Shown here: piece by piece, positions 45,901 to 55,425 of the stretch
How positions within the stretch are numbered: position 1 is the first letter of the stretch
Layout of the letters: the number at the start of each line of letters is the position of its first letter
Assembly (NCBI RefSeq): GCF_905220565.1
Contig: NC_059404.1
Location: 16,024,472 to 16,088,471 of the forward strand
Length of the DNA stretch: 64,000 nucleotides
Source of the DNA: Melitaea cinxia
Taxonomy: Eukaryota; Arthropoda; Insecta; Lepidoptera; Nymphalidae
Direction: 5' to 3'
Position numbers and translations under genes: made by a program
Notes under the pieces: generated by a model
Seen by the model: the letters and a program-made list of their open reading frames with translations, nothing else
Told to the model about the DNA's origin: nothing
The model's database searches: none

Positions 45901-48900
45901 TTGAGTAATCTTTGATAACGCGTAGTTACGCGTATTATTTATTATCTTTTGCTGCGATCTTTTATTGTTAAATCGTTGTGCCGAAACTTTGGCAAAAAAT
46001 TATAGTACTGCAAATTTTCTAAGTTAATCAAAGCTAAAATATAATATACCCAATTTCTCACAGTGATCTTTGTATTTATAGTTCCATCATATGAGATTTC
46101 TGGAGTTTGTTACTTTGCAATTTTAAACTTCTCGGTGAATCTTAATTACATAATTATCTATTATTGTATGTATTAATTGATAGACAATCTCCATTTAAAA
46201 TGAGCTATTGTTACAATTATTACTATTGTTATTTTATTTCATATGTTGTAAACGTAAACAATTGAACTTACATGTTTAGTGTTAATAGGCCATTAAATGC
46301 GGGACGATTCAACCAGAAGATATTAGATACGGGCTCACTTTGATCTGACCCTGGTATAACTGGCTTAATTTGTGATGAACATCTTATAATTATGTATTGG
46401 TGATAGGTATTTCGTAGCACCAAAATGTATATACCTACATTTATAAATTTGTGAAAAATAATATTATTACTTTATAGTATAGTTTTCGTAGTTTGTGTTA
46501 TAAATTAAACGTCTTACGCCGAGTTACACGAAACAAAATTAAAACATTAAGTAGAGATTAAACTAATTTAATCACAAGAATTTCATACAATTCTTGCGAT
46601 TAAATTAGTTTAATCACTACTTAAATTTAAATTTCTTTTCGTGCAACTCGGCGCTACCCTAACGTTTCTAATTGTATAAAACAACACTTTCAATACACAT
46701 TGCGAACGTCCAGCACATCATCAGTCCAACAAATATCCGATGTTAATACAGATATTTATGCTGCGACCGAATCCGCAACCACTAACGCGCCAACCATCTC
46801 TATGACCAAGCCGCCAGGTAATCGTCAAATTGAGGAGCGTTATATGAAATTTATTCCAATACGCTGTACCAAAAATAGGCGATTGTAAAGAACGTTGACG
46901 AACGCAGTCCCCAATCTGATTCGAAAAAGATTGAAATATGACAGTTATAGATTGAGGTACATAATTATATATACTAGTAGTCGCCTAGATTCGACCATAA
47001 TTTGACCACACACTTCAACATTAAACAAAGGAGTATATATTCGTATGTTTCTCAAATACACGGTAGTGTGTGTAATTTTTTTTTTATTGATTTAATGTAT
47101 TTTTTATTCATAGACGTTTAAAGTGACGAATCGTGAATGTGACGTGAATCTACTTAGGTATATAAAATATATTTTGTAAATAACTCTAATAATTTCATCA
47201 TCAAAACAATAAAATTTACCGACTAAAAAAACCTAAACATAGCACCGTTATCTACTTAATTTTCATAACATATTAATCTTATAGATACAGTAATATAACT
47301 GTTGTTGCGAAGCGATGAGAACACAACGGAAAGAAAGGTTTACTAACTAAATATGGTACACAGTCCTTTTTACTGCTAATAAAATGCTTTGTTGTATACA
47401 GCCAATAAAAGGACACATAAAGATGTACAAAGACTGTCTTATCGCTGTAAGAGCAATCTCTTCCAGTCGACCTTTGGAAATGTAAAATATTGTATAGGTA
47501 AAATTTAGTGAGAGAAGTTACTTTCCGATTCTTCTCTTCAGAATAAACATTGCCAATCGCCGATAGCTTCACATCAATTGTTCAATAAGTCAGTTTAGCC
47601 AATCGCAGTCCACTGCTGGACATAGGCCTCCACTAGTTTGTGCCTAAAAAGGCGTGAACTCATGTGTTTTGCCCATAGTCATCACGCTGGGCACCGAAGA
47701 CGCTTTTGGCCGTCTTCGGACTGTTTATTTCAAAGCCAGCAGTTGGATGGTTATCCCGCTATCGGTCGGCTTTTTAAGTTCCAAGGTGGTAGTGGAACTG
47801 TGTTATCCCTTAGTCGCCTGTTATGACACCCACGGGAAGAGAGGGGGGTGGCTATATTCTTTACTACTGTCGCTACACAGCGGAGATCAATTATTATAAT
47901 TAATCAATTATAAACGAATATTTTATTTTAATTATTTTGACAATTCAAAATTGCTTTTAATGTCAACATAAATAAATATTTTATTTTATTTTATTTAATA
48001 AGGTCTTATGAGTTTCTATTGGTGTATTTATTCGATGTGTATCTTTTACAATATTCAAAGTTCCTTCCACGATCGACTAGCGGATGTGTCAATGACCCTC
48101 AAATAACTCATATGACCTTCTCGCACTCGTTCGTATCGTAATTATTAATAGTTATTTATATTTTACGTCGATACTGTCTGTACGGATTTAAATGTTTTTT
48201 AGGGTTCTATATTTTGAAAAATTATAAAATAACATTAGTTTTTTTTTTTTTTCGAAGATTTTAATATTAATTTATTTGATTCTAAAAATTTTAGGGATTT
48301 ATTTTTCTATATATAGAAGCTTTTTCAACGGTTTCCGATAGAGCTATCCTCACGTATAACGGTAGCCCATATAAAGAGGGTTTTGATGGTTTTTATAATC
48401 AAATGTAAGTTTTTCATACTCATACGTATGTATTTGTAATTGCAATTTTTTTTAATCCCAAGTTATGTTTTCTTAGTTGAGGTAAAATATCCCTGACATA
48501 ACGACTGTCTTAATTCCTCCTGACTTCATTAACCAGTGAAATAGGAACCTAATAAATAATATAACGTTGTCTTTTTTATTCCCACTTAAACATTTAAGCA
48601 CTATTATTGTTACTATAGGTCTAGTTGAATTAGACGTAATGGTTCGGAACCCCCAGAGTGCAAGCTCTTTGTATTATTTCATTAGTCAACTCGTGACTTT
48701 GTCCATACGTAATGAGGGAGTTGTCTAGTTGATTTAATTAATTTTAATTCGAGTTCCTTCACCCCAATCGTAGACACTAGAATATAGTAAAATACCTTAC
48801 CTACACTTGAAAATACAGGTATCAATAACCATAATTTTCAATTGAAGAAAATGTTTGACAGTTTTAATGGCACAAAATTATTTTCTAAAATATTAAGTTC

Positions 48901-51900
48901 CCACTTTATGCGTTCTGTTTGTTTATAAATTATCAAATTTTAGGTCTAAATCTCGTCTGATCTAACCTAACCCCCCTAACTTGTTATCTTCCATGAAGAT
49001 ATATAATAATTTCTTTATGTGTAAGTCAATCAAATAAATTTATAAACGGTTAAATAAATACGGTAAATAGTCAAAAAATCTACGTTTACATAATAGACAA
49101 GTTATAAAAATAACTATATCATATAAGAATATAATTTTGAAGTTCATATTTTCGCTCGTTCCATTGACCTAATTGAAATGAATAAATTCTTTCACGCTTG
49201 CGCATGTCTACGTAATGTTGATTGAAATGAATTTCTCAATAAATTTAATTTATATTTTACAAAATTACGTGAAAAATATTCTTCGTATATGTTTTGAGTT
49301 GACTTTTTTAAACTTTTTATACTGTACTAAGTACTACTGTGTTTTATATGTACTAAGTAAATAGCATAATAATGAAGACTATATAAATAAAAATTTAAAT
49401 ACGTGTACCTCAACACATACCATGTAATTATAAAGGTTAATTCACCTATTTACTAGCTGTTAATATAGGAACAAGTCCTTTATTGTTATAGACATTGTTC
49501 CCAATTTAAATGCTCTTTTTAATACCTGTATGTTTTTCTCATTGTTATTTATTTCATAGTTCATTCATAAAACGACTCGTTTTGCTCAAGAACCGTTCAA
49601 TTTCGAATACTTTGTGTTAAAAAAAACAACACGAACATGGGAACATGCTTGTTGGACCTGTCATCGTTATAGTTAGGTATTGGCTGCCACAACGCTACAA
49701 ATGACCTGTTTTTCAATCGCAGGTGGATGGTAAAACCATAAAAGCTCAAATATGGGATACCGCGGGGCAGGAGAGATACCGCGCGATAACGTCCGCGTAC
49801 TACCGTGGCGCGGTGGGCGCGCTTCTCGTATACGACATCGCGAAGCACCTCTCGTACGAGAACGTGGAGCGATGGTTGCGCGAGTTGCGCGACCACGCCG
49901 ACCAGAACATACTGATCATGCTCGTCGGCAACAAGAGCGATCTTAGGCACCTCAGGTGAGTGAAGACTAAAGACCGATAGACACCTTAGATGATAATGAA
50001 AACTCCAACCTGTCAGCATTACGACGTGATCTTGACTATTTCAAGTGATCAAATGCAGGCAATAATCTGATGTTTCTTGTAATGTTTGAGACGACTGTCA
50101 TGGAATGTGATTTTCCTATTTGCAGTCACGGCTATAGCCCTAGCTATTCCTTGGTAATAAAAAATACTAATGAAATAGAATTCAATGAAATAGGGTTTAA
50201 AATTATTATCATATATGTATTTTTTTTACATTGTATACAACTGTTTGTTCCTAAATAATAATAAAAATAGAATGCATATTATTCCGTCATGTTGCTTCAG
50301 TGAATGTCGGATATTCATACTTGCTTCATTTATTGAACATATTACTTAAGTCAGTCTAGTCTACATTTTAATCTACAAATGAATAAAAGAACATTGCTCT
50401 TATTTCAGATCTATTCCAACAGAAGAAGCGAAGGCGTTCGCGGAACGGAATGGGCTTAGTTTTATTGAAACATCCGCCCTCGACTCGACCAACGTGGAAC
50501 CGGCATTCCAGAACATTTTAACCGGTAATTACGTTTTTAGTCACTTATAAACTAACATACATTAATCTTTACTATAATAAACGTGTCAAAAATAATAAAA
50601 TTCCTTAATTATTCAAGTAGTCTTCAAATGCGCTTATGAATCGTGAATTTTTCTATATTAATTTTTCTATCAGCTCCATTACACAATGAGCGTACACGCA
50701 TAATGTAAGAACGCATGACTTCTAACTTGGAAAGATGGAATCTTTTGATATAAGTAAAGCGTTATAGTCATCTAATATTGTATTTTATTGACTTATCGTA
50801 CTTACCTCATCGAAAGAATACTTGAAATAAATATTTCTTTATCCTCACCATTATTTAAAGAACATTTTGCTTCAATGAATGATTTGTTTTATAAATAAAA
50901 ATTGTATTTTGTTTTAAAGAATTAAGGTTAAAGTGAAGCTACCTATTCGGAATGTAGATACTAACGCCCGGTTTCCGAAAGGCTGATCAACGCTGAAATT
51001 AACAAATCATCTGTCAAATCTCTTCTCTCTCTCTAACTATTAAATGAGTTGCTAAAAGCATGGTTATACTATTCAATTTGATAATCCTGTCAGTTGACAT
51101 AACTGTCAAATTTGACTCTAGAATCATATGTTAACCGCCATTTTGGGTTTCTGAAACACTAATTAAGGTATAATCATTGATCAATCGTCTGTCGAATACT
51201 CGGTCAACTAATCGGTGTATATCGGCGAATTAGCTTAAGGAAAATAATTATTTTCTACGTGAAACCACATTTTGTTTTTTGTTAAAGGTATGTAAAACAT
51301 ATTTATAACCAAGTGTTGTATATGTAATATATGTTTTTTCTTCTAAAAGTCTACATTATTGATTGGTCTTGTTAAACTAAAATTTTTTGTTCTTTTTTGT
51401 AGGTTACACAGATGTCTATTATTATCACCAAGAAAAAACTGGTCAAAGTTCATTAATAAATGAAAACACTTCTGTGTGGTCATCTCTATTATTAACACAT
51501 TTTAATTGTTAAGGTTTAAATTTTATTAGTAACAAACAGTATATAAATAAAAGGGAATTTAAAAGAAAAGGTCATAAAAAAATAATGTATTTAATTTTCA
51601 GTCAATAAATATGTCTATTACTACTATTAAAAAAATACTTATTATTACTTAATAACTAGAATTTAAAACAAGCTATTATAATCATAATTACGTTTCAGCC
51701 TGTAATATCCCACTACTGGGCATAGGCCTCTTTCCCCATGTAGGAGAAGGATCAGAGCTTAATCCACCACGCTGCTCCACTGACGGATATATTCCGTACT
51801 ATAACGATCGCTATCAGGTTTACATGATAACAACCGGGACTGACGGCTTAACGTGCTCTCCGGGGCACGGTGGGGAGACCCACAAGGACTGCACAAACAC

Positions 51901-54128
51901 CCAGACCACGGCAAACACCTGTATGGCCAATACAAATGTTTGTCATGTGGGGGAATCGAACCCGCTACCGCCAGCACAACAGATACAATCCATGGCTGTA
52001 ACCGTTGCGCCAACGCGGCATCAATAATCATAATTATAATTACTTTATCATATTTTCATACTACTATTTTCGTACTACTTCTGTTTAATTGTTTTTCTAA
52101 AACTAATAACTAATGGTTTTTTTTTTTATACAGTCTATATTCTGATAATTTAATTTTTTCTTCTAAAGATGAACTCTTCATTTTATTTTCATAATATTGT
52201 TTTTTTTTTTAAATAATAAATATAACATACACACACGGTCGTCTGGTCCTATGGTAAAGCAACTTAATGCTTGTGTTACAGATAACAGCCGACTGCTATA
52301 ACTATTTTTTTTTTATAAATATACATAGAAATAATACATATATAAATACAAACATTATACCCAGGCCCAGGCGGGAATCGAACCCGCCACCCGCGGAACA
52401 GAAAGCAGGACCACTACAAACTGCGCCAACGGGCTAGTCAGTTATTGTTTTTAGGAACTATTTTCTTTTTTGTTCTATCTTCCTTAGATGTTTATATGAT
52501 GATTAAGATTGGATAAAGATTGGATGTTTCAGTATTATCAGATGTATTAAATAACATCACAACTAACAGTTTCAGTAGGTTTTGATTCATCACTAATATA
52601 TAAAATAATATTTAATTATAATATTGCATGACCACAAGTTACAAACCGACTGTCAAATCAAACTAATCGAGGACTAGTTAATTTTGCTGTGAATGACGTT
52701 TCAGCCACTCAAATTGGTTTTGACAGTTGTGTTTAATCTAACAGCCGTTTACTAGACCTATACTTTGAAAACAAAAACCTTTCAGAAAACGGGCGTAAAT
52801 ATATGAATAAAATTACTAATGTTTTCTAAAACTTTCTTACTACGAAATTTACTATAAAAGAAGTTATTTCAACACAAAAAAGAATAAGCTAAAAACAATA
52901 ATCGTGTTTGCTCCCAAACGAAAAAAAAAACGACTTCAATTACATCGACCATACATTACATATAAACAACGTAAGTGGACGATAAAATGACAAGTAAATG
53001 CGTTATCGAAGATTACTCAAAAAGTACTCATGACACTTCGATCAAATTTAAATGGTACTAAATGACAAGCACCACCTTTCGATTAAAACAAAAATCATCA
53101 AAATCCACCTTCCTTCCACCCAGTCAAAAGTTCTGAGTTGTAAAAAATAAAATCGAATTGATAACCTCCTCCTTTATTGGAATATGGCTAAAAACTTAAA
53201 ATTATTCTTATTTGTAAACTATTTTATTTTAATATTATTAAGTTGAGAGTCAGGTAAAATATTTCATAAAGAAACCTGTTTCAAGGAAAAAATAAATATA
53301 TACCATGTATCAATTTAAATAAAGGTGCAACAGGCATGTCAGATAATGGAGGATCATCAACGGCTGTCAGGAAGGTCGTTGACATAGCAAGGTGTTCCAT
53401 ACAATTTTCTCATATGCTATTATATCCCACGGTTTTTATGGTGCTGCTCTTAAAAGATTCCATCGTTTTATTAATCTGATTTCAACTTTCTAATATTTTT
53501 GTACATCGTTTTTACAGTTCTCTTAGATATAAGTATAAAAAATAACGTTATTGTTATATAGATTTAAAGGGTTACTCAAATTTAACCATAATTAATTTTA
53601 ACCATAAATAATCAATAATTTGACAATTTATTTTGGGCAATAATTTATTATATGCAGTTTCACGCGCGTTAATTTGAGTAAAAATCTTACTAAAATACTA
53701 TAGCCTATAGCCAGCCTTCTTTAGTAAATGGACTATCCAACACAAAAATAATTTTTCGATTTTGACCAGTAGCTAAAATAAACTCTTTAACTAGTATAAT
53801 ATTGTTACGTGTTGTCTTGTAAAACAAATAAAATATCTTTCAAAGTAAAACTTTTATTCTAACGCCCAAAAATTGCCCGACAGTACTGCCAACCTCAGGA
53901 CGTTGCGTCAAACTTTCTTTTTCGTTTTGTAATAATAAACATTCTTAGACATATATATGTTTATTTTGATTAACAAACATGTAACTTTTGTTTGCAGAGA
54001 TCTACAGGATCGTGTCTCAGAAGCAGATGCGCGACCCGCCCGAAGGCGACGTGATCCGGCCCGACGCCGAGCCGGCCGACGTGCGGCCCTCCGGCGCGGA
54101 CTCCGTGCGCAAGCAGTGCTGCCAGTAG
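33911..54128 (+). CDS. Rab11: Small GTPase Rab11 (5 coding exons)
   Basis: Regulator of recycling-endosome and trans-Golgi traffic to the cell surface, membrane-bound through C-terminal prenylation. Exons: 33911-33950, 34391-34512, 49723-49955, 50409-50524 and 53998-54128; all junctions are GT-AG and in frame; product 213 residues. The N-terminus MGTREDEYDYLFKVVLIGDS is the Rab11 signature. Nucleotide-binding motifs are GDSGVGKS, WDTAGQER, NKSD and ETSAL, and the C-terminus is QCCQ with the double-cysteine prenylation site. Intron 2 is about 15.2 kb and holds most of the repeats between 35 and 48 kb; intron 4 holds a TIR element. The last two coding exons are much GC-richer than their introns. 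The 3' side is rich in CA repeats and carries a LINE insertion about 400 bp after the stop. Confidence 0.96.
35706..35863 (+). mobile_element. Non-autonomous Helitron-like element, copy 1
   Basis: Begins TCACTACATAGTATAAAAC and ends gtgcgaagccggggcaggtcgCTAG followed by T. Same family as 42152-42361. Confidence 0.65.
36235..36465 (-). repeat. SINE tail plus MITE family D, copy 2 (inverted)
   Basis: 36235-36290 resembles the 3' end of SINE family B (ggagaaagaggactttgccc). It is followed by an inverted family D element (gtgctttacatgac... ctcgtcacgcattcaccag). Confidence 0.5.
36466..38330. other. Rab11 intron 2 segment
   Basis: AT-rich, with poly-A and poly-T runs and a faint Helitron-end remnant near 36945-36975 (tgttttataatattagtat). 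No gene. Confidence 0.4.
38340..38668 (+). repeat. tRNA-derived SINE family B, copy
   Basis: Starts with a tRNA-like B box (gcgggttcgatccctgc) and runs through a long body to tgggatattaaaagctgaagcg, a tail similar to the RTE LINE end. Related copies are at 45027-45345, 51692-52030 and 62140-62490. Confidence 0.75.
38670..39639. other. Rab11 intron 2 segment
   Basis: AT-rich intron sequence in which I recognise nothing. Confidence 0.4.
39640..40378 (-). repeat. Family C repeat with internal tandem duplication
   Basis: Largest copy of family C. Within it a ~143 bp unit (aaaatcggtaca ... acaaagaattatc) occurs twice in tandem at about 39820-40105, with ~90% similarity by eye. Non-coding. Confidence 0.65.
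40683..41345 (-). pseudogene. Internally deleted RTE-type LINE
   Basis: The minus strand encodes an early reverse transcriptase segment (ITTELLKAAG, FNAVIHRGTTPEAWSRSVVVL, near 41310-41175). It passes almost directly, at about 41150, into the family's C-terminal part (KTKVFEQCVLSVLTYAAETW ... WTDDLRKIAGVGW, 148-residue frame 41152-40706). Most of the reverse transcriptase core is therefore missing. The 3' end is gtccagcagtgg...ggctgag followed by (actg)n at 40683-40700. Families A and B share this 3' tail. Confidence 0.75.
41682..41698 (+). repeat. Run of 17 G
   Basis: Uninterrupted G homopolymer, prone to G-quadruplex formation and assembly error. Confidence 0.95.
42152..42361 (+). mobile_element. 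Non-autonomous Helitron-like element, copy 2
   Basis: Begins TCACTACATATTATAAAAC and ends gtgcgaagccggggcgggtcgCTAG followed by T. It is about 50 bp longer than the copy at 35706-35863 because it has a middle segment (ggattttgatgcgggtt) missing there. Confidence 0.65.
42380..42770. repeat. GC-rich block, probable LINE 3' region
   Basis: Sharply GC-rich compared with its surroundings (gccccggcggtaggcccggg, ggccggccgaagtccctcgg). The composition resembles GC-rich LINE 3' UTRs, but no coding motif was found. Identity uncertain. Confidence 0.35.
43140..43400 (+). repeat. Family E repeat
   Basis: gaggtagga...gtacccttacacccttacaaaagatcacagctaaat parallels 15600-15690. It continues into a GC-richer part ending near gccgtcgtagcgg. 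Confidence 0.45.
43624..43870 (-). repeat. Helitron-end remnant
   Basis: Starts with ctagccgacccgacagacg, a reversed CTAG-type 3' end. A matching interior piece (ttagcgattcat...ttatatagaat) occurs near 37305-37330. Confidence 0.4.
44872..45405 (+). repeat. MITE family D, copy 3, split by SINE family B
   Basis: Left part of the MITE is 44876-45010 and its right end (tttacttcagtcgtgtggtc) is near 45368-45400. Between them lies a family B SINE at about 45027-45345 with a B box gcaggttcgattcccgc. Nested order: the SINE is younger than the MITE. Confidence 0.65.
45403..45930 (+). repeat. Family C repeat, plus-strand copy
   Basis: From taaccgacttccaaaaaagg to about ttgataacgcgtagttacgcg; a close inverted match to 39640-40378 apart from the tandem unit. 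No coding region. Confidence 0.65.
46517..46653. mobile_element. Palindromic MITE, copy 2
   Basis: Same foldback sequence as 17287-17422 with few differences. Flanks are TTA on the left and CTA on the right. Confidence 0.75.
46965..47105 (-). repeat. Helitron-like repeat fragment
   Basis: Shares ctagt[ag]gtcgcc and ggtagtgtgtgtaatttttttt with 20210-20425. Confidence 0.45.
47380..47480 (-). repeat. LINE 3' UTR remnant, inverted
   Basis: The reversed block cgactggaagagattgctc/ttacagcgataagacag parallels 7195-7240. Confidence 0.45.
47595..47882 (+). repeat. Family A repeat with a ~35 bp deletion
   Basis: Near full-length, but it passes from cacgctgggca directly to ccgaagacgc at about 47692-47694. 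The trinucleotide gca is present at both ends of the missing piece in intact copies. Confidence 0.75.
47900..49722. other. Rab11 intron 2, 3' part
   Basis: AT-rich sequence with no recognised element before the exon 3 acceptor (caatcgcag, 49722). Confidence 0.45.
51692..52030 (-). repeat. tRNA-derived SINE family B, inverted copy
   Basis: Minus strand: B box gggttcgattccccc near 51950-51965, body, and the tail ggcctatgcccagtagtggg toward 51700. Near full-length. Confidence 0.75.
52240..52440 (-). repeat. Second tRNA-derived SINE, inverted
   Basis: The minus strand starts gcccgttggcgcagtttgtag and contains a B box (cgggttcgattcccgcc) near 52375-52392. Same head as 945-1000. Not a functional tRNA: the loop regions are disrupted. 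Confidence 0.6.
52905..53195 (-). repeat. Family C repeat fragment
   Basis: Shares gtttgctcccaaacgaaaaa, caccacctttcgattaaa and ataacctcctcctttattgg with the other copies. Confidence 0.55.
53325..53520 (-). repeat. Unit duplicated inversely at 54564-54703
   Basis: On the minus strand ~135 bp (ctgtaaaaac ... ggaacaccttgctatgt, about 53515-53385) matches 54564-54703 at roughly 90% by eye. Here the unit continues into an ATG-initiated open stretch (MSTTFLTAVDDPPLSDMPVA) of ~25 codons up to a possible donor. There is no known homologue and it may be chance. Confidence 0.6.
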
Positions 54129-54512
54129 CCGGTACTACACCACACATAAACACGGACACGAGCACGCCCACTCTCGAACACGCGCACACGCCCACGCATA
54201 AATTCGCACACGCACACACTCGCACACGCACACACTTGCACATGCACACACTCGCACATGCACACACTCGCACACGCACACACTCGCACACGCACATACT
54301 AGCACACGCACACACTCGCACACGAACACACACACACACTCGCACACGCACACACACACACTCGCACACACTTGCACACGCACACACTCGCACACGCACA
54401 CGCACTCACTTGCACACATACACACGCACACACGTACGTATTTACACGTACATATTCACACATATATACACCTTCATTCAGGTATACAGAACATACACAA
54501 ACATTTACGCAA
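54129..54512 (+). repeat. CA-rich array in the Rab11 3' UTR
   Basis: From ~10 bp after the Rab11 stop to about 54440, an interrupted (CA)n array with cacacgcacacactcg-like units. It keeps several reading frames open by composition on both strands; these are not genes. Confidence 0.9.
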
Positions 54513-54567
54513 GGGCACCTAACGTAGTAAGGGCACATAACAAACAGGCTAAAATAAGAAAGATAAC

Positions 54568-55051
54568 TGCAAAAACAGTGTACGAAAAGAATAGAAAGTT
54601 GAAATAAGATTAATAAAACGATGGAATCTTTTAAGAGCAGCACCATAAAAACCGTGGGATATAATAGCATATGAGAAAATTATATGGAACACCTTGCTAT
54701 GTGCTGTGTGGCTACGGCACTAAAGAATTTAGCCACCCCCTCTCTTCCCGTGGGTGTCGTAAGAGGCGACTAAGGGATAACAAGGTTCCACAACCACCTT
54801 GGAACTTAAGAAGCCGACCGATGGCGGGATAACCATCCAACTGCTGGCTTTGAAATACACAGGCCGAAGACGGGCAGCAGCGTCTTCGGTGCGACAAAGC
54901 CAGTACTGCGGTCACCAACCCGCCTGCCCAGCGTGGTGACTATGGGCAAAACACATGAGTTCACGTTGTTTTTGGCGTAAACTTGTGGAGGCCTATGTCC
55001 AGCAGTGGACTGTATAGGCTGTAATAATAAATAAAATAAGAAAGATAACAA
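54568..55051 (-). mobile_element. Composite insertion with family A repeat inside the LINE
   Basis: A 17 bp direct repeat (aaaataagaaagataac at 54551-54567 and 55035-55051) brackets the insert. The first ~135 bp (54568-54703) is the unit also found inverted at 53385-53515. 54705-55019 is a full minus-strand family A repeat (cgtgtggctacggcac-like start to cagtggactgtataggctg). The LINE ORF1 frame matches up again after removal of the insert. The insertion postdates the LINE. Confidence 0.75.
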
Positions 55052-55425
55052 ATCAATCACAACAATTTAGAAAAAGTTTTAAAAAGAAAAATAAAGAATC
55101 ATATGTAAACTCACAAACAGAATTACAAGAAGACGAAATGGAATTACAAATTTCAGAAGATGACAACAGCAATTCAGACTCAGTGGCAGAAAACCCTAAT
55201 ATAGAAAATCCCCATACAAAAAAACGCGAGAGAAGTAGAATGCAAAAATTTGACATTTGGAGTTTTATAATTAAAATTAAGAATATAGTAACGTCTAATG
55301 ATGAATTTAAAGATAAAGTATCAGCGTTTGTGAAGGTAGTGTGTGAAGAATTTCAATTGTTTGTGTTTAATATAATATCTGGTACGCGAATGGGTGAAAA
55401 TTTGTTTAATTATTTCAATGGATAA
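55052..55425 (+). pseudogene. LINE ORF1, C-terminal remnant
   Basis: Open frame ending TAA at 55423-55425, highly charged (for example SFKKKNKESYVNSQTELQED, then RERSRMQKFDIWSFIIKIK). It continues the frame that enters from 54525-54567. No CCHC zinc knuckles remain; nucleic-acid chaperone function is assumed from position only. Its stop overlaps the ORF2 start (ATGGATAA at 55418-55425). Confidence 0.65.

Larger units (their letters stand above)
50959..52797. mobile_element. Non-autonomous TIR DNA transposon in Rab11 intron 4
   Basis: Ends are acgcccggtttccgaaagg (from 50963) and cctttcagaaaacgggcgt (to about 52792), an inverted repeat of ~19 bp with a few mismatches. The subterminal parts are also rich in gtcaaat/atttgac motifs. 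No transposase is visible. It has been invaded by SINEs at 51692-52030 and 52240-52440. Superfamily and target duplication are unclear. Confidence 0.55.

Noticed and set aside
53957..54607. Long open frame rich in His-Thr over the CA array, and Cys-Val-Arg-rich frames on the other strand
   Set aside because: They arise because the CA repeat lacks stops in several frames. The true coding part is Rab11 exon 5 in another frame, ending at 54128.
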